Assembly: GCA_963576565.1 (NCBI GenBank)
Contig: OY755038.1
Coordinates: forward strand, 174,389,287 to 174,453,286
Direction: 5' to 3'
DNA from: Aspidapion aeneum
Taxonomy: Eukaryota; Arthropoda; Insecta; Coleoptera; Brentidae
DNA: 64,000 nt
Shown piece after piece: positions 34,801 to 49,800 of the stretch (the first letter of the stretch is position 1; the number at the start of each line of letters is the position of its first letter). A program made the position numbers and the translations under genes. A model generated the notes under the pieces. That model searched no databases. It was not told the DNA's origin and saw only the letters and a list, made by a program, of their open reading frames with translations.

Positions 34801-37800
34801 TTTATTTTAAACAGCTGGGTTTCAAAGGTCATTAAGTCAGTTTGACTTGAGCGTAAAGCTTCTTTTGGGATTCTTTGTTACCATAAGCGATCATTAGATT
34901 GGACTATTGCTATTATAGATACCTATTTATTTTTTTTATTTATTTATATATGACCAAAATATTTTAAAAAAAATTTCCTCGCTTTGTATCTAATTTAAAT
35001 ACAGACAAATAAAACTGTGTTGATAGTACTAAAGTTTCACTAGATTATTATTAAGAATTATTATGCAGAAATGCACTTTGAAGTGAACTTTAGGTACCTG
35101 TCTTATACGGATTCATTTTATTAAAATTTCCTATATATGGCCTATTTAAAGAATTAATTCCACACAACAATTGGAGAGCATTACTGGAAAAGGAGAGGAC
35201 ACAAGCACTCTAGCTACCTCTGTTGACTATCCAACCAAACGACAAGCCGACAAAACGGTTTCGTGACTTTTATTTAAACAGATCCACCCGGTTTTTCCCA
35301 AATATATAAAATGGCTGTTGGCTCCTTTTCCAGAAATGCCCTCCAATTTGTACTATTAAAAATAATAAGTACATAGGTACCTGTAACTTTTTCCGGGTTT
35401 GATATTAATATATATTATTTTGTTACTCTGTTTCTCGACAAACATTTGTATTAATTTTTTTTTATAATGTACATTCTTTTGAAATTAGCCAAATGTTGTT
35501 AAATAACATATTAATTACATTATACAAATTTTGTAACTAAAAATAAAAGAAATCTTTTATTTCATTCCTACATAAATGCACTGGGAACCAAGTTGAAGTA
35601 AGAAAGATTTTTTCGTGGTTTTTGAAGTGTGTTTAAGTAAAGAGAAGATTTACAATACATTGAAAAATATAAGGGGAAAATATAGAAACTCACGACCCTT
35701 ACAATCTTTATAATAAAAATCATGCTCTAATAATCAACAGTTTTTATAACAAGTTTTACGCCCAACGTTGTTTTCATAACAATTTGTCCCACAACGTTAT
35801 CGTATATAACAATCTAAAAAGTACATTTTTAAAACCGTCCTGTCTAGCGCATTTTTAAAACGTACTTTTCGGGACTTTTTAAGTTGGGCCCTAAGGTACC
35901 TAAAAAGTACATTTTAAAACCGTCCTGACTAGTTTGTTTTTATAACGTCTTTTTTGAGACGTCCCCAAAGGACGTTTTAAAAAAATGCAAGCCTGCGCGT
36001 TTTTAAAATTTACTTTTTGGGTCCCTTAGGGGCCTAACTTTTGCGTACCAGAAAAGAACGTTTTTAAAACATTCCAAAAAGAATATTTTAAAAACGTACT
36101 GACCAGCGCGTTTTTAAAACGTCCTTTTTGGAATGTTTTAAAAACGTACTTTTCAGGTATCCAAAGTTAGGCCCTAAGGGACCCAAAAAGTAAATTTTAA
36201 AAATGCCAGACTTGCATATTTTTAGGTACCGGAATATTGTGGAGCTAAAGAGACGAAAAACGTACGTTTTAAGAACGTCCAAGGCCTTTTGAAATTTTTT
36301 CGGACAATTACATTTGTCGGTGCGAATAATGACATTAAACGATTTTTTGACGAAAATGGAACCTGTATCCATGATTCTTTATTAAATGACGGCATTGAAT
36401 GGAGGTTTATCACACCTCATGCACCATAATGAGTAACAGATAGCATGATGGCGCCTCCAGGATCAAAATATTCCGGAGGTAAAATACCCGACCACTCGGA
36501 TCTCCGGGCGTCGGGTGATCCTGGGGGTCATTTATGCAAAGATATTAAAAAAAGACCAAAAACTCAACTCACAATTGATTTTAGCAATATAAGAGGATTA
36601 ACTACCAACATGAATTCAGTTCACCAACATCTTGAAGAACAAAGACCTGACATCCTTGTTCTCACTGAAACTAAAATCAGTTCTGCAACACCTATTGTGA
36701 ACTATCTTTATCCCGGCTATGACCTACACCACCGATTTCGACATAATTTTGGGATCTGTGTGTACATTAAAAATGACCTTTCATGTCATCGAGAGGAGAA
36801 GCTAGAACCAGCGAACCTCGATATCATATGGCTGAAATTCACCTCAAAGTCATCGACCAAGTTCATTTGCTGCCTCTACCGACCGCCAAGTAACACCGAG
36901 TATCAAAACTTTTTTGCGACATTATCCGAAAACTGTGATAGTATACAGTCTAACTATCCACATGCGGAAATTGTTTTTTTAGGCGATTTCAACGTCCACA
37001 ATATACCCTGGCTAAAACACCACAACAAAACAGATAATGAAGGCAGGGAAGCAGAAGCTTTTGCCATAAGTTGTGGTCTAACGCAGCTTGTCGATGAACC
37101 TACCCGTATCTCAGAAAGGGGTGAATTTGCAGCGCTTTTAGACTTGTTCCTAACTACAAATCCTGACTTGTACACAATTCAAGTAGATCCCCCACTTGGT
37201 TCATCCGATCATAAACTTATAAGAACAAAGTGCGAAATGTTCATACCGCCAAGCCAACAATCACTTCCTCGTAAAATGTGGCACTATAAATCGGCAAAAT
37301 GGAATGACCTTAAACAGTTTTACCTGGATTTTCCATGGCAAGAGGTTTGCTTTAAAACAGCTGATCCCACTATTTGCTGTAATGAAATAACAAAAGTAAT
37401 CTTATCTGGAATGGATGCATATATCCCACATACAATAAAACGCAGAGCTAATGCAAAACCTTGGTTCAACAGCCAGTGTCAAACGGCTGTACAGAAAAAA
37501 CACAGAGCATATAACCTTTGGAAACGACAACAAATCGCTCAAAACCACACAGAATTTATAGAAGCCAGAAATAGTTGCAAAATTACTATTGACGCCGCCA
37601 AAGAAACATACAATCAAAGAATAAAAAACAGGTTGCTGAATTGTCCAAGTAGTTCTAGGTCCTTTTGGTCTCTTGCAAAAGCCGTTGGATCAAACTTCAC
37701 CAACTCATCCATACCACCACTTACAGATAAAAATACTCACTTAGCCACAACATCAGAGGAAAAAGCCAATATGCTGGCCAAAATCTTTTCCTCCAACTCA

Positions 37801-40800
37801 AACCTAACAGTGCCAAATGGAAAAACTCCACCGTTCATTGAAAGGGTTTCCCACAGTATGCCAGAGGTGCCCTTTTGTCACAGAGAAATACGAAAATCCC
37901 TTAAAAAGTTGGATACAAACAAAGCAATGGGTCCAGATGGCATTCCCGCGATAGTACTCAAAAATTGTGCTAGCGAACTCACCCCAACTTTCGCAAAATT
38001 ATTCAATTTATCTTATAGGCAAGGAGTATATCCATCATCATGGAAGTCTGCCGCAGTACAACCCATTCCAAAGAAAGGAAAAAAGACAGATCCGTTAAAC
38101 TATAGACCAATTGCTCTACTTCCGGTGATATCAAAAGTAATGGAAAGAGTTGTGAACAATCACCTAACCAAGTACTTGGAAAAGTACAAAATTATCAACG
38201 ACAAGCAATACGGATTTCGAAAATATAGGTCAACTGGCGATTTACTTACATACGTCACTTACTTATGGCAAAAAGCGATTGAGTTGCGAGGTGAAACAAG
38301 AACAATTGCCTTAGATATATCTAAAGCATTCGATAAAGTCTGGCATGAAAATCTGCTCAACAAGCTCAAAGCAACGGGATTGTCGCCGAGACTTTGCACT
38401 TGGTTTGAAAGTTACCTTAAGGATAGATCCATTTATGTTGCACTGGATGGCCGGAACTCCAACTCTTACCAAATAAATGCTGGTGTGCCACAGGGAGCAA
38501 TCCTTTCGCCAACACTTTTTCTGATTTACATAAATGACCTCATAGATAAAACAGTAAATCCACTTTATTGCTTTGCAGATGATGGCAATGTAGTCTCCTC
38601 AGTCATACCACCCACATGTCTCTCCGCACGTGAATTCCATTACCTTAGACTAACTGAAATATCACAGATAAATAACGACTTGGAGATAATAGAGGACTGG
38701 GGCAACAAAAACCTTGTACAGTTCAACGCGCAGAAAACCCAAGCAGCCCTGTTTTCAAAAAAGACCAGCACCGGTGAGCCAAACATCATGCTATCTGGAA
38801 GTGCTGTCGCATTGCAGAGCCAGTTGAACATATTAGGACTCACAGCAGAGACCAACATGTCTAGGCACAGTCATGTGGCAGATATAGCTAAAAGGGCGTC
38901 CCAAAAGCTTGGGGTGCTATTTCGTACAAGACATCTGTATACACCAAGCCAACTGCTGACACTCTACAAAGCCCAGATTCGACCAACTATGGAGTACTGC
39001 TCACATATATGGAGTGCGGCACCCAAACATACCTTGATGCTTTTGAACACCGTGCAAAAACCAGCTATCAAGCTGATCAATGACCCCGCACTTACCCGTA
39101 GCTTGGATAGTCTCGAACATCGAAGAACTGTGGGCGATCTATCTCTCTTCTACAGGTATTATCACGGAAAATGCTCTGAAGAGTTGGCACGTATGATCCC
39201 CCCGGGAGTAGCACGTACTAGGCGAACACGTCAAACAGACGGTAACCATCAATTTATTGTCAAAATAGAGGCACCAAGAACCTCATTATATCAGAATTCA
39301 TATCTCTGGAGAACAGCATCGCTGTGGAATAAACTCCCTGCGACAGTTTTCCCTGCAGGTTACAACCTGAACCGTTTCAAAACCAACACACACCAACATT
39401 TCCGCGCACTTGCCGCTTCTCGAGCGTGATAGGGATCTCCTTGCGAGTGCGCATACCCGTAAAAAAAAAATATCAAGGAGGACTTTGGGAAGCAGACGTA
39501 AAATCTGTAAAGAGCCAATTGAAACGTGTTATTGAAAATGCTTCTTCAACTTACGAGGACTTTTCGAGAGTTTTATGTCAAATCGAGGCTTGCCTCAATT
39601 CAAGGCCACTCTGTCCTTTAACACAATATCCTAATGACCAAACTCCTTTGACTCCTGCGCACTTTATAATTGAAGAAACTCTTAAATCAATTCCTGACTA
39701 CAACTATATAGAGATAAACTAAAACCGACTTTCTCGCTTTTAAAGAATGCAGCAACTATTACAACATTTTTGGACAAGATGGACAAAAGAGTATATATTA
39801 TTTCTGTAAGAAAGAGTAAAATGGAAAGAAAATTGTCAACAATTATAAAAATTGGCACTCTTATATTGATTAAAGAGGATGGCTTAACTTCACTAAAATG
39901 GAAACTTCGGCGAATAATACAACTACACCCAGGAAATGATGATGTTATATGCTCAGTAACTTTTAAAACATCAGCAGGCGTTTTTAAGCGACCAGTTGTT
40001 AAAGTGTGCGTTTTACCAAATCAATCTAAATAAAGCGTACTGCGAGTGCAAAGGCTTTTAAATAATCTTGGCTAAATCAAGTAAGCTAAGACCGATGCTA
40101 AGACTTTAATATGTTTTAAGACTTTAAAATGTGTACAAGACTCATTATAAGACTATCAGTACTAACTTTAAGTGCTTGTTGAAACCCTAAGAGGTTTTAA
40201 GGAGGGCGGCTTATGTTAGAGCCATAACTATATTTTTAATAATGTGCAAAATCAAAAAGCCACTAACCTATCGATATATTAAATGACCCATGGTGCCGGC
40301 TTACTATTATCTAATGAACTTTTTCCTACAACGCAACGCCAGAACGCAGCTCTGTATACGTACGAACCGGTTGGAGCCAATGAAGGGTGAAAAAGGCCGA
40401 CAGACGATGAGGTCCCCGTACAAAACGCAGGGTGTCGGAAGAACTCGGCGACACTGTCAACGTCAATTTTAATCTATAATCTTTTGTCAACGTATTTTAT
40501 TTTTAAAAACTACGATGTTAAATTTTTATCTTGTTTGTACAATAACCATATGAAATGCGCAAAATCTGCACGCGTTGTTCTTTTATGACCAACAATACAA
40601 TACGATATGCACCCCCTTAAGTATTTTTTATCAGGCAAGGCTCTCGAAAAGGTATGGACCCATTGTAGTGGGCCCTCTAAGGTGCTGCACCCTGGGCATT
40701 AAGAAGCCAGTTTATCAGTTGAATAACTAAATAAATAAATTTCTTGTTTTTTATTTACCTAGCTACCTTAATAACAAAAATTTCCTATACCTATTCCTAC

Positions 40801-43800
40801 TAAGGCCGGCCTTACTTGGGTTTATTCTTTAAATGCTCCCTAGGAAGTAAAGGTTCTCTTAAATTCACGGTTACCATTGGTCAATATCAGTTATATGACA
40901 TAAATTTAATAGTATTGACCTTTTTGGTGATTATTTTCAATAATTAATCTCACTTCAAAGTTCTCCTATTGCAAAGCAGGAGAGCAGGTTATGTCAAATG
41001 TTCTCTTGAAAATTATCCCTTCCGCGTCAGTCTAAAGTCATACACTATAAACTGACCAATGGTAACGGTGAATTGAAGAGAAACTTTACTCCCAGGGGAG
41101 CATTTACAGAATAAACCCCGTGTGGTGATCCCAGAGAGGAAGGAGGCAATCCCTTCCCCCCCCTTTTTCTAGCAAACTTTAAATACAAGGGGCACATTCT
41201 GGTGTATTACATAACTGAGTAAAAAAATACTATTTTGGTACTTGTGTAATACTTATGGTTTTCTCAAAAATTTTCATTTATTTTAAAGTAGGTATTTCGA
41301 AAAATCCTTTTTAAAGGTACAAAAAACTTTAATTTTGCCATGTTAGAAAAAAAACATTCTTTTATGAAAGAAAACCATATACATAATAATAATTCCTTAC
41401 AGTGGCGTATATAGAAAAAAGTTTCGGGGGGGGGCGAGACAGTTTCGGGGGGGGGGGCGAGACCTCATGAGACCGTATTTTATGCTATTTTATGTTTGTA
41501 TTCATGAAATATGTGGAAAATATCTAAAAAAATCTTAGCTTCGGGGGGGCCCGGGCCCCCCCATATATGCGCCACTGATTCCTTAACTTTTTTAAGTTAA
41601 TGTATGTTCAAAAAAATCGAAATTGTCCTCCTTTTTTGTTGTATGTCTGGAAACCCTCTGTTGGACCACTCACCAATGTAATACACATTTGATACAAGGG
41701 TGTGTGTATTCATGGGAGGGGGGCTTTTCTTATCCGATTTAGGAGGAGATAAAAATAGCACCAAGGTAACCCCCAGGCCTGTCGTAAGAGGTGACTAAAG
41801 GGGCCTCGACCCATCGGTAAATGAGTAGTCTGGTAACGGACAAGCTTTGACCAGTATGTAAAAAAAAACTGGTAACCTTTAAGATCAAACCATATAACAC
41901 ATGGTAAAGGGGGTGGGTTAATCTGGTGATTCTCTGAATGGATTCGGTGACCTGGCCATTCAGGAAATCACCACATGGGACCGGGTATATGGAGTGCCTA
42001 TTTGGAACTAAAAGCTAATGCAGGCACATTGTGGCTCTCTGTACCCTGTTGATTATGTCAAAAGGTATATATATGACCCACCAGTGGTCTAAGGCTATAA
42101 CCATGGCATTATGATGACTAAGTGTCTGGCCTAAAATATAATTGGCTCTGGAACGAAATAGCGATGTTCAAAATAGCGACGTACGAAATAGCGAGTAATG
42201 AAATAGCGACTATCAAAATAGCGATGTAATGAAAGAGCGACTATCAAAATAGCGATGTATCAATATAGCGTTTGTAACAAAACAGCGACATATCAAAATA
42301 GCGATGTATCAAAATAGCGACAATCAAAATAGAGATATATCAAAATAGCGACAACCAAAATAGCGACAATCAAAATAGCGATGTATTAAAATAGCGATGT
42401 ATCAAAATAGCGATGTATCAAAATAGCGATGTATCAAAATAGCGATGTATCAAAATGGCGATGTATCAAAATACCGAATTAAACCAAACCGAATCTAATC
42501 AAACCAATCCAAACCGAAACGAACCGAAATGCGCTATTATTTCCTGCGGTATTTTGACTATACCAGCTTATTTAAAAAAAAAAAAAAAACTTCCCTGATT
42601 CTTTTCCGGGATCCTAGAGGGTGTGAATCCGAACCGAACCGATCTCAACCGAATTCGGTTCGGTTGAACCGAATTCGGTTCCGTTCGGATTCATACTCTC
42701 TAGGATTCCGGAAAAGAAGTCTGGAGAGTTTTTTTTTTAAATATGCTGGTTCGGTTTGGTTCAGTTGGGTTCGGTTCGGTTCGGTTCAGTTCGGTTCAGT
42801 TCGGATTCACACCCTCTAGGATCCCGGGAAAGAAGTCAGAAAAGTTTTTTTTTGAAAAAATTTCTTAGAAAGAAACCCTTTAGTCGAGCTATATGCCAAG
42901 AAATATCGCTATTTTGAAAGTCGCTATTTTGTTACATCGCTATTTTGATAGTCGCTATTTTGTTACATCGCTATTTTGATGGTCGCTATTTTGTTACATC
43001 GCTATTTTGATAGACGCTATTTTGTTACATCGCTATTTTGTTACATCGCTATTTCGTTACAATCGCTATTTTGTTACATCGCTATTTTGTTACATCACTA
43101 TTTTGATAGTCGCCCTTTCATTACATCGCTATTTTGATTGTCGCTATTTCGATACCGCTATTTTAATACTCGCTATTTTGTACATCGCTATTTCGTTCCA
43201 GAGCCCTACACAGTAGGTACGTTTGTGCACAACGTATGGTATCAAAGGTGTTTAATTCCCTGTAAATTATAATATAATTTAATTTTAAAAATTATAAAAA
43301 AAAATTGTGTAAAATGCAAGGAAGTTGCAGTCAATTGCAAGCAGACCCCCTTTCTGGCTTCCTTGCTGACATTCCCAAGGGCTTAGCAAGTAGGCCCCAT
43401 TCTGGGTTGCTTTCTGGTCTTTGTACTTCATTTCTTTTAACTACTTTCTAAAATTAAAAAATGTAAATTAAACTTTTTTAACTAAAAATTTAAACAACAA
43501 CAACAACTCTAACGTGGCGCAAGTGAAAATTGGTAGTCAAGAGTGCGTTTAGTAAAAAACAGTCAAATTAGAATGTTCTTTAAAAAAAATAGTGTTTCTT
43601 AATGACAAATTATGAAAACCTGTCATTCAGGGACACAATGTTTGAATTCATGAGATCAAAAAATATTTTTTAATCTCATTGGTTTGAATGACATTCTGTT
43701 TTTTTACTTTAAGTCAAGCAGCTTTAGTAGTCCGTTTATTTAGACTCACCTGATTCCAAGCAGAGTGCACCAGAGCCAATTGCCAGCACCGAGCACTTTA

Positions 43801-46800
43801 GAAATTTTCCTTGCTATTACTGAGAGTTCTTGGGGCCTTATATAAAGTACTTAGACCAAGCTTTTATGTTATGTCAAGTTATATTTTTTTTTATAAATAG
43901 CCAGTTTCCTTCTGTAATGATATGTTATGTCTTATGTTATGCTATGTCTCTGTATAAACCCAGCTTAAGGGTTTCTGATGGCGGTGGCCAATACAATATG
44001 TTTATGCTTCCCACTGGTGGGGTACTGTGATAAGGCACGTAATAACTTTATCTTCTAACGTTTGCACAATTTTAAACTAAGAAATTTGTTTATTTTGTTG
44101 TTGTGACAGCAACGAAAGTTGTGTGACAGCGCCCAAGATGACAGATAACATCTGTGACTCTTCTTTTTTTTTCGTATTACCTATTTGGTCAAATGTTAGA
44201 ACGCAAGTTAGCTATAAATCAACATTATTTCGGCTTAAATATTAAAAAATAGCTTGTTTACAGTAAAATTACTGAAACCAATGAGACGGCCGAGGCAGAC
44301 ATGATAGTCTTCCAATTTATTTTTGTTTAAATTTATAGACTGAAAAATATTAATTTCCAGGTGATCCCGGATCTAAATAAATTCTAGAAATTGCCAAATT
44401 CAATAAAATATGACTAAGAATTGATTTATCAGATATTTAGAGGACAGTTGTAATAAAATAATTTCTAACCTAAAAACAAACACCGAAAAAAAGACGTTTA
44501 TTATTCTGAATATTCGAAGGGTTTGCGTTTTGACGAGCTATCTTGACCTGTTTTATCAGAAAAGTTTCCCTTGCAAACATGTTTACGATGACATCCGCCT
44601 TTTCTCCGCGATTATTTTACAGTAGTGTAGAACTTAACAAGTTTTTCTTCAGCCATTTTAATAAAGTCTGTCCATTAAAGGAAATATCTATTTTGCAATA
44701 GTTGCCATTGTTTCTTGTTTATTTCTAGACAAAATTACTTTAATGTTAAAGTGCTATATTTTGGAGCTGTCATGGACAATGGGAGAGCTAAATAAAGATT
44801 AGAATAGCTATTTTACTTTCAGTTTTGCTTTTAAAGTGTTTTGGTAGCTGTTTTTCAGCAAATTGTCTTACTTGGGTACAGGTAAACATACATCTAACCA
44901 TGCGTGTATCACTTTCTGTTTATTTCAAAAGGTCTATCCGACTTTAATAACTTTGCATGAAAAAAAAGTTTGACACTTAATTTTCACAACATTTGAAAAA
45001 AGTAATTTTTTGGGCCTCCTATTTTTATGGCTTTGATCCTCTAACGGGGTAGAGGACAATTCGCCGCGGTCCGATTCGTTGCGGAGACAATTCACCGCGA
45101 GATTTTTTGGGTTGTGATATTACCATTGGCAGTTGTTTAAACAGCTTGACTTCATACAATATATTTGCTTATTTGTTTGATGAACTTTTTTCAAACTTTT
45201 CCAACTTTATATATAGGTATTTAGTGGTTAATAATTAAATACGTAAAGTGGCGGTTCCAAAGTGGCGGACATTCCCATTTATGAACGAATTTGTTTCAAA
45301 CTCGAAACTATGAGATATTTCAGGTCGCTAATTATTATTTTTAACTTATATTAAAAAAAATCTAAATGGCGGATCCACAATGGGAATTAGGCTAGAAATC
45401 ATATTCAGCGACCTGAAACCGCCCAAATTTCCGAATTTGATGCATATCGGTTTATAAATAAGAAAATCCGCCATTTTTAAGTTTTTAAATTTGAGTCAAA
45501 AATTGTATTCAGTTACCGTAAGCACCGCGATGTTTTAAGTTTGAGGCATATCAGTTTATAAATAAAAAAATGCGCCATTGTGGATTCGCCATTTTAAATT
45601 TGTTTAGGTTTGAGTAAAAAATCATAATCAGCTACCTGAAACACCCAAAGTTCCAAATTTGATGCATATTCGTTCATAAATGGGAAAATCCGCCATTTTG
45701 GATCCGCCATTTTCAAGTCTTTAAATTTGAGTCAAAAATTGTATTGAATTACCTTAGGCGTCGCGATGTTTCAAGTTCGAAGCCAATCAATTTATAAATA
45801 AGAAAGTGCGCCATTGTGGATCCGCCAGTTTAATTTTAAAAACTGAAAGCGCCCAAAGTTCGTAATTTGATACTTATCGGAACGTAAATGAGAAAATCCG
45901 CCATTTTGGATTCGCCATTTTTAAGTTTTTAAATTTATGCCAAAAATTGTATTCAGTTACTTTAAGCACCGCGATGTTTCCAGTTTGAGGCAATAAAGTT
46001 TATAAATAAGAAAGTGTGCCATTGTGCATCCGCCATTTTAATTTTTTAAGTTTAAGTAAAAAATCAGAATCAGCGATCTGAAACACCACAAAGTTCCGAA
46101 TTTGATGCATATTCGTTCATAAATAGAAAAGTTCACCATTTTGAATCCGCCGTTTTGTTTTTTTTTTTAGTTTAAGTTAAAAATAATAACCACCGACCTG
46201 AAAGATGTCAAAGTTTGTCGAGTTTGATGCATATCGGTTCATAAATGGGAAAATCCGCCATTTTGGATCCGCCATTTTATTTATTTTCCAATAAAAAACA
46301 TTGTATAATAACTACCTTGTTCGAAAAGTTTGAGAAAAGTTATAATCAAACAAATAAAGAAATATATTAAATAAGAAGTCAAGCTAAATAAAACTGTTTA
46401 AACAATTGACAATGGTAATAAAATAAAACAAAAAATCATGCGGCGAATTGTCGCCGCGGCAAGTCGTCTAGCGGCGAATTGTCCCCGCGGCGAATTGGAC
46501 CGCGGCGAATCGGCCGCGGCAAATTGTCCCATCCTCCCTTTAACGGGTATTAACCGAAAGCAAAAACTCGTGAATGCTAGCAGATTCTTCTGAATGACAT
46601 TTTAAAACAAAAAGAAACAATATTTATTCCGTATAAAGACCAAAACAAAATAACATAGTTGTCAGGTTTATATTTGACGACTTGACACAAAAGAAAGGAA
46701 AATGTCATAAGGGTTATGTCCTACTACATCTGGCATAAAAAAATCAAGTTATATAAATGTCATGTTAGATAGTGTAATATATTCTACCCAAAATTTTGTA

Positions 46801-49800
46801 AAAGAAGATACAGCCTTTTGATTTAACATGACAGAGTGTGCTTGTGAACGATAAAAGACTGAGAAGAATTGGCCCATAACTTCGACATTGCATTGTTGTT
46901 GTCAAGTGAGCTTAAATTTGTGTCACTATAATCTTTTAATTTTCGACATTATTTATGTAATCGACTACATAAATCGACAAACGATCAGCTCGCTGTTAAA
47001 GGGGTGGCATACGATCTAAAATTGTATTTTTTTTCTTACCTCTGACTGAAAATTTGTAGGTTTACTTGTCTGATGGTTACAGATTACTTATATAATCATT
47101 ATAAAACTCTCAAGCTACCAATCGATATTACATTTGGTATTTATAGCAAAAGTCATGAAGCAGAGTAAGGGCGCAGCATACGATAAAGACCGGCCATGGC
47201 GCGTTATAAGCAAGTCGGCGGTCACGTGTTCTTAGGAGTTCCAGGATTCTTATTGTATTGCTTAATATATTATCTATTTTTACACAATTTAAATAAATTG
47301 ACAATAATTTTTTGTTCTCATATAGGCAAAAGAATATTTGCTGATGTATGTGTTTATTATAGATAAAAGAACTGAATCTATAAAATAAAAAATTATATAA
47401 AATGTGCACTCTAATATCTTCAGGTATATTAGGTACATAATATCGTTAGTTACTTCAAATTTATACAAGTCTTTTAAAACCTAAGCTTTAAGTTTTTTTA
47501 ATTTTTCTTTGAGTGTCATCATCTTTGTCTGTGTTCTTATTCAAAGATTTATTAGCAGACACTAAATCATTATGCTTTTTAATAAAATTATTTAAAAAAA
47601 CTTTACATGCCCTTAAACTAATTTTTTCAAGATTTGACAATAGTTTTTCTCCACAAAAACACTCGCTAGAGTTATCTAAAGAAAATTTTTTAATATAAAA
47701 CATTTCACAATAATTTATTAAAAAGAAACAAGCGAGTTTGTGAATAAGTGAGATGGTTTTCACATTCAATAAACTGAATGTATTGGTCGTCAATAATTTT
47801 TTGAAAAATTATCCAGCACAAAGTTTAATATATATTTCATCAATGTGTAAGTTGACTACCAACTCATGTTCTTTTAAAAGCTGTATCTTGCTTTTTGAAT
47901 ATTGCACACTACCGGAGAGATTACTATCTGCGATATTTTACAAAACAGTTTTTAATATTGCAAGTGTGCAGAAGACATATTACCTTAGTTTTGTAAATTG
48001 ATATGTATGCACTGGATGACTGGACAAACAAAGATGAAGCCAACATTAAAGTGTATCCACAATATCTTCGATTCTCAGGTGACCTTTTCAAGAGACCTAA
48101 TTGTTCAATAAGAAATGACAATTGAACACATTTTTCACTCTCACTATCGAAAATGTCACTAAGGATGTCTAATACTTGATCAATCTTATCTTTTACCACT
48201 TCTTTCCCGTTTGCAATCGGTGCTGTCCAAAAATAAAACTCCAACTATTTTTGGCAGTTTGTTTTTTGGTATGGACACATTGTTAACATTTACAAAAAAT
48301 AACAGATTTCCCTCAACAACTAGAGATGCTAACAGTGATGGATTGTTGTTCAAAAATGTCATCAGGCACAGGCAGACTGTGTCACGTTCTTGGGTAAAAA
48401 TCCAATCTTTGTTTATTTTAGTATAAGAACAATAAAATTTTGAAATGTCCTCAATATTTGATAAAACTTTTGATTTTTTATTAGCTCAAAGTGTTTCAAA
48501 ACTTTTTTGTATTGCAGTTTCCAGTTGTTGCCTCTCGACATCAGCTAATCGAACACTAGATACAGGTTGTCTACTTAGGTATTTCAGAACATGTTCAACA
48601 CTCTCCATTTACAACACACTTATCAAACTAAATAACCTGCTCATTAGGAAAATGTTTGATGCAAACTTGTGGACGTTTTAAGATACTTAAATCATTAGGA
48701 ATTTTTCGCAACCAAAATTTATGCATTTATTTATCCACTGGCAAATTAAAAGTTGACACATATTCGGTTTCAGTTTTATAGTTGGACCGACAACCAACAA
48801 CACTACACGTTCGCGGCATTGTTGTCTTTTTCGTGGGCTGCGTTATTTTAATAACTTTGATAAAATTCATGCCCGAATTAAAAAAAAATCGACGTAAACA
48901 CACATACCAAAACTGAAAAAACACATGTTTTATAATGACAGCTGGCCGGGAGGCGTTCTTTTGTGACCCTCCTACGGTCACGTGATATTTCCGCGCCCGG
49001 GCCAGTCTTTCTCGTGGGCTGCGAGTCAGGGCTACTACTATGCGGGTATAATGAATTTTCAGAAACTCTCAGAAGATCTAAAATTGACGATGGTATTCTC
49101 AAATGGACAAAGAGTTAAGTAACTATACAGAAAACTTTTCTGCTATTATTCTCATGTGGACACGCACCCTTAGAAATAAGGATGATCTTTAAGTTAAAAT
49201 GCCAGGCGGAAATAAAAAAAAACTATTTTTATAATGTCTGGCACCACTTTAACAGCGACCTAGCCGTCACTCTGGTACCGCTTTAACGGCGGCATAGTCG
49301 TCTAGCGACTTACATACATCATCAGTGACCCTCACACAAGTTACATACAAATTTTCTACCGCTGAGAAAAACACCAATTTAAGGTCGCCTGGCACTTTTT
49401 TAAGGGCTCCCTAGCTGCCTCGGGATTTACATGGCCGCCATTCTTTCAGCTCAATGAGCCGCCATCAATGCGAATCAAAACGCCGCTACTATGTTTTTTT
49501 CAGGCTAGACCGACATGACATAAAATTTTCTTTTTCTTCCTCTTCTTGACTTTTTGCTACTCCGATCCCTATCCTACTTTGATTACATTTACTTGTAGCC
49601 TTTCAAGTAAGCGAGAGATGCGCCATTCAAAATGCTTTTTGATTTGAAAAAGAGGTAAGGTTTACGCGTAGTTCAGTGGAAAAAGTATTATTTTTAATTA
49701 CAGCTATTGTACAAATTTTAAAGGCTTGATTACGTTTTTTTTTTGGCTCCGGGCTTTGTTTAATAAATGTATGACGATCTTCTATTTTAATTATTTAATT

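Larger units (their letters stand above)
33606..35804. other. AT-rich stretch between two arrays of the same minisatellite
   Basis: Contains a two-unit tandem repeat (34467-34622, about 78 bp; CAATTTTCTTT.AAAAA.T.ATTTTTCC..ACCGCAG) and a small MITE (35168-35350). No coding region was recognised. It may be the interior of one larger element bounded by the arrays. Confidence 0.4.

Noticed and set aside
47513..48681. Plus-strand ORFs across the P-like element
   Set aside because: They are antisense to the recognisable THAP/P transposase remnants.
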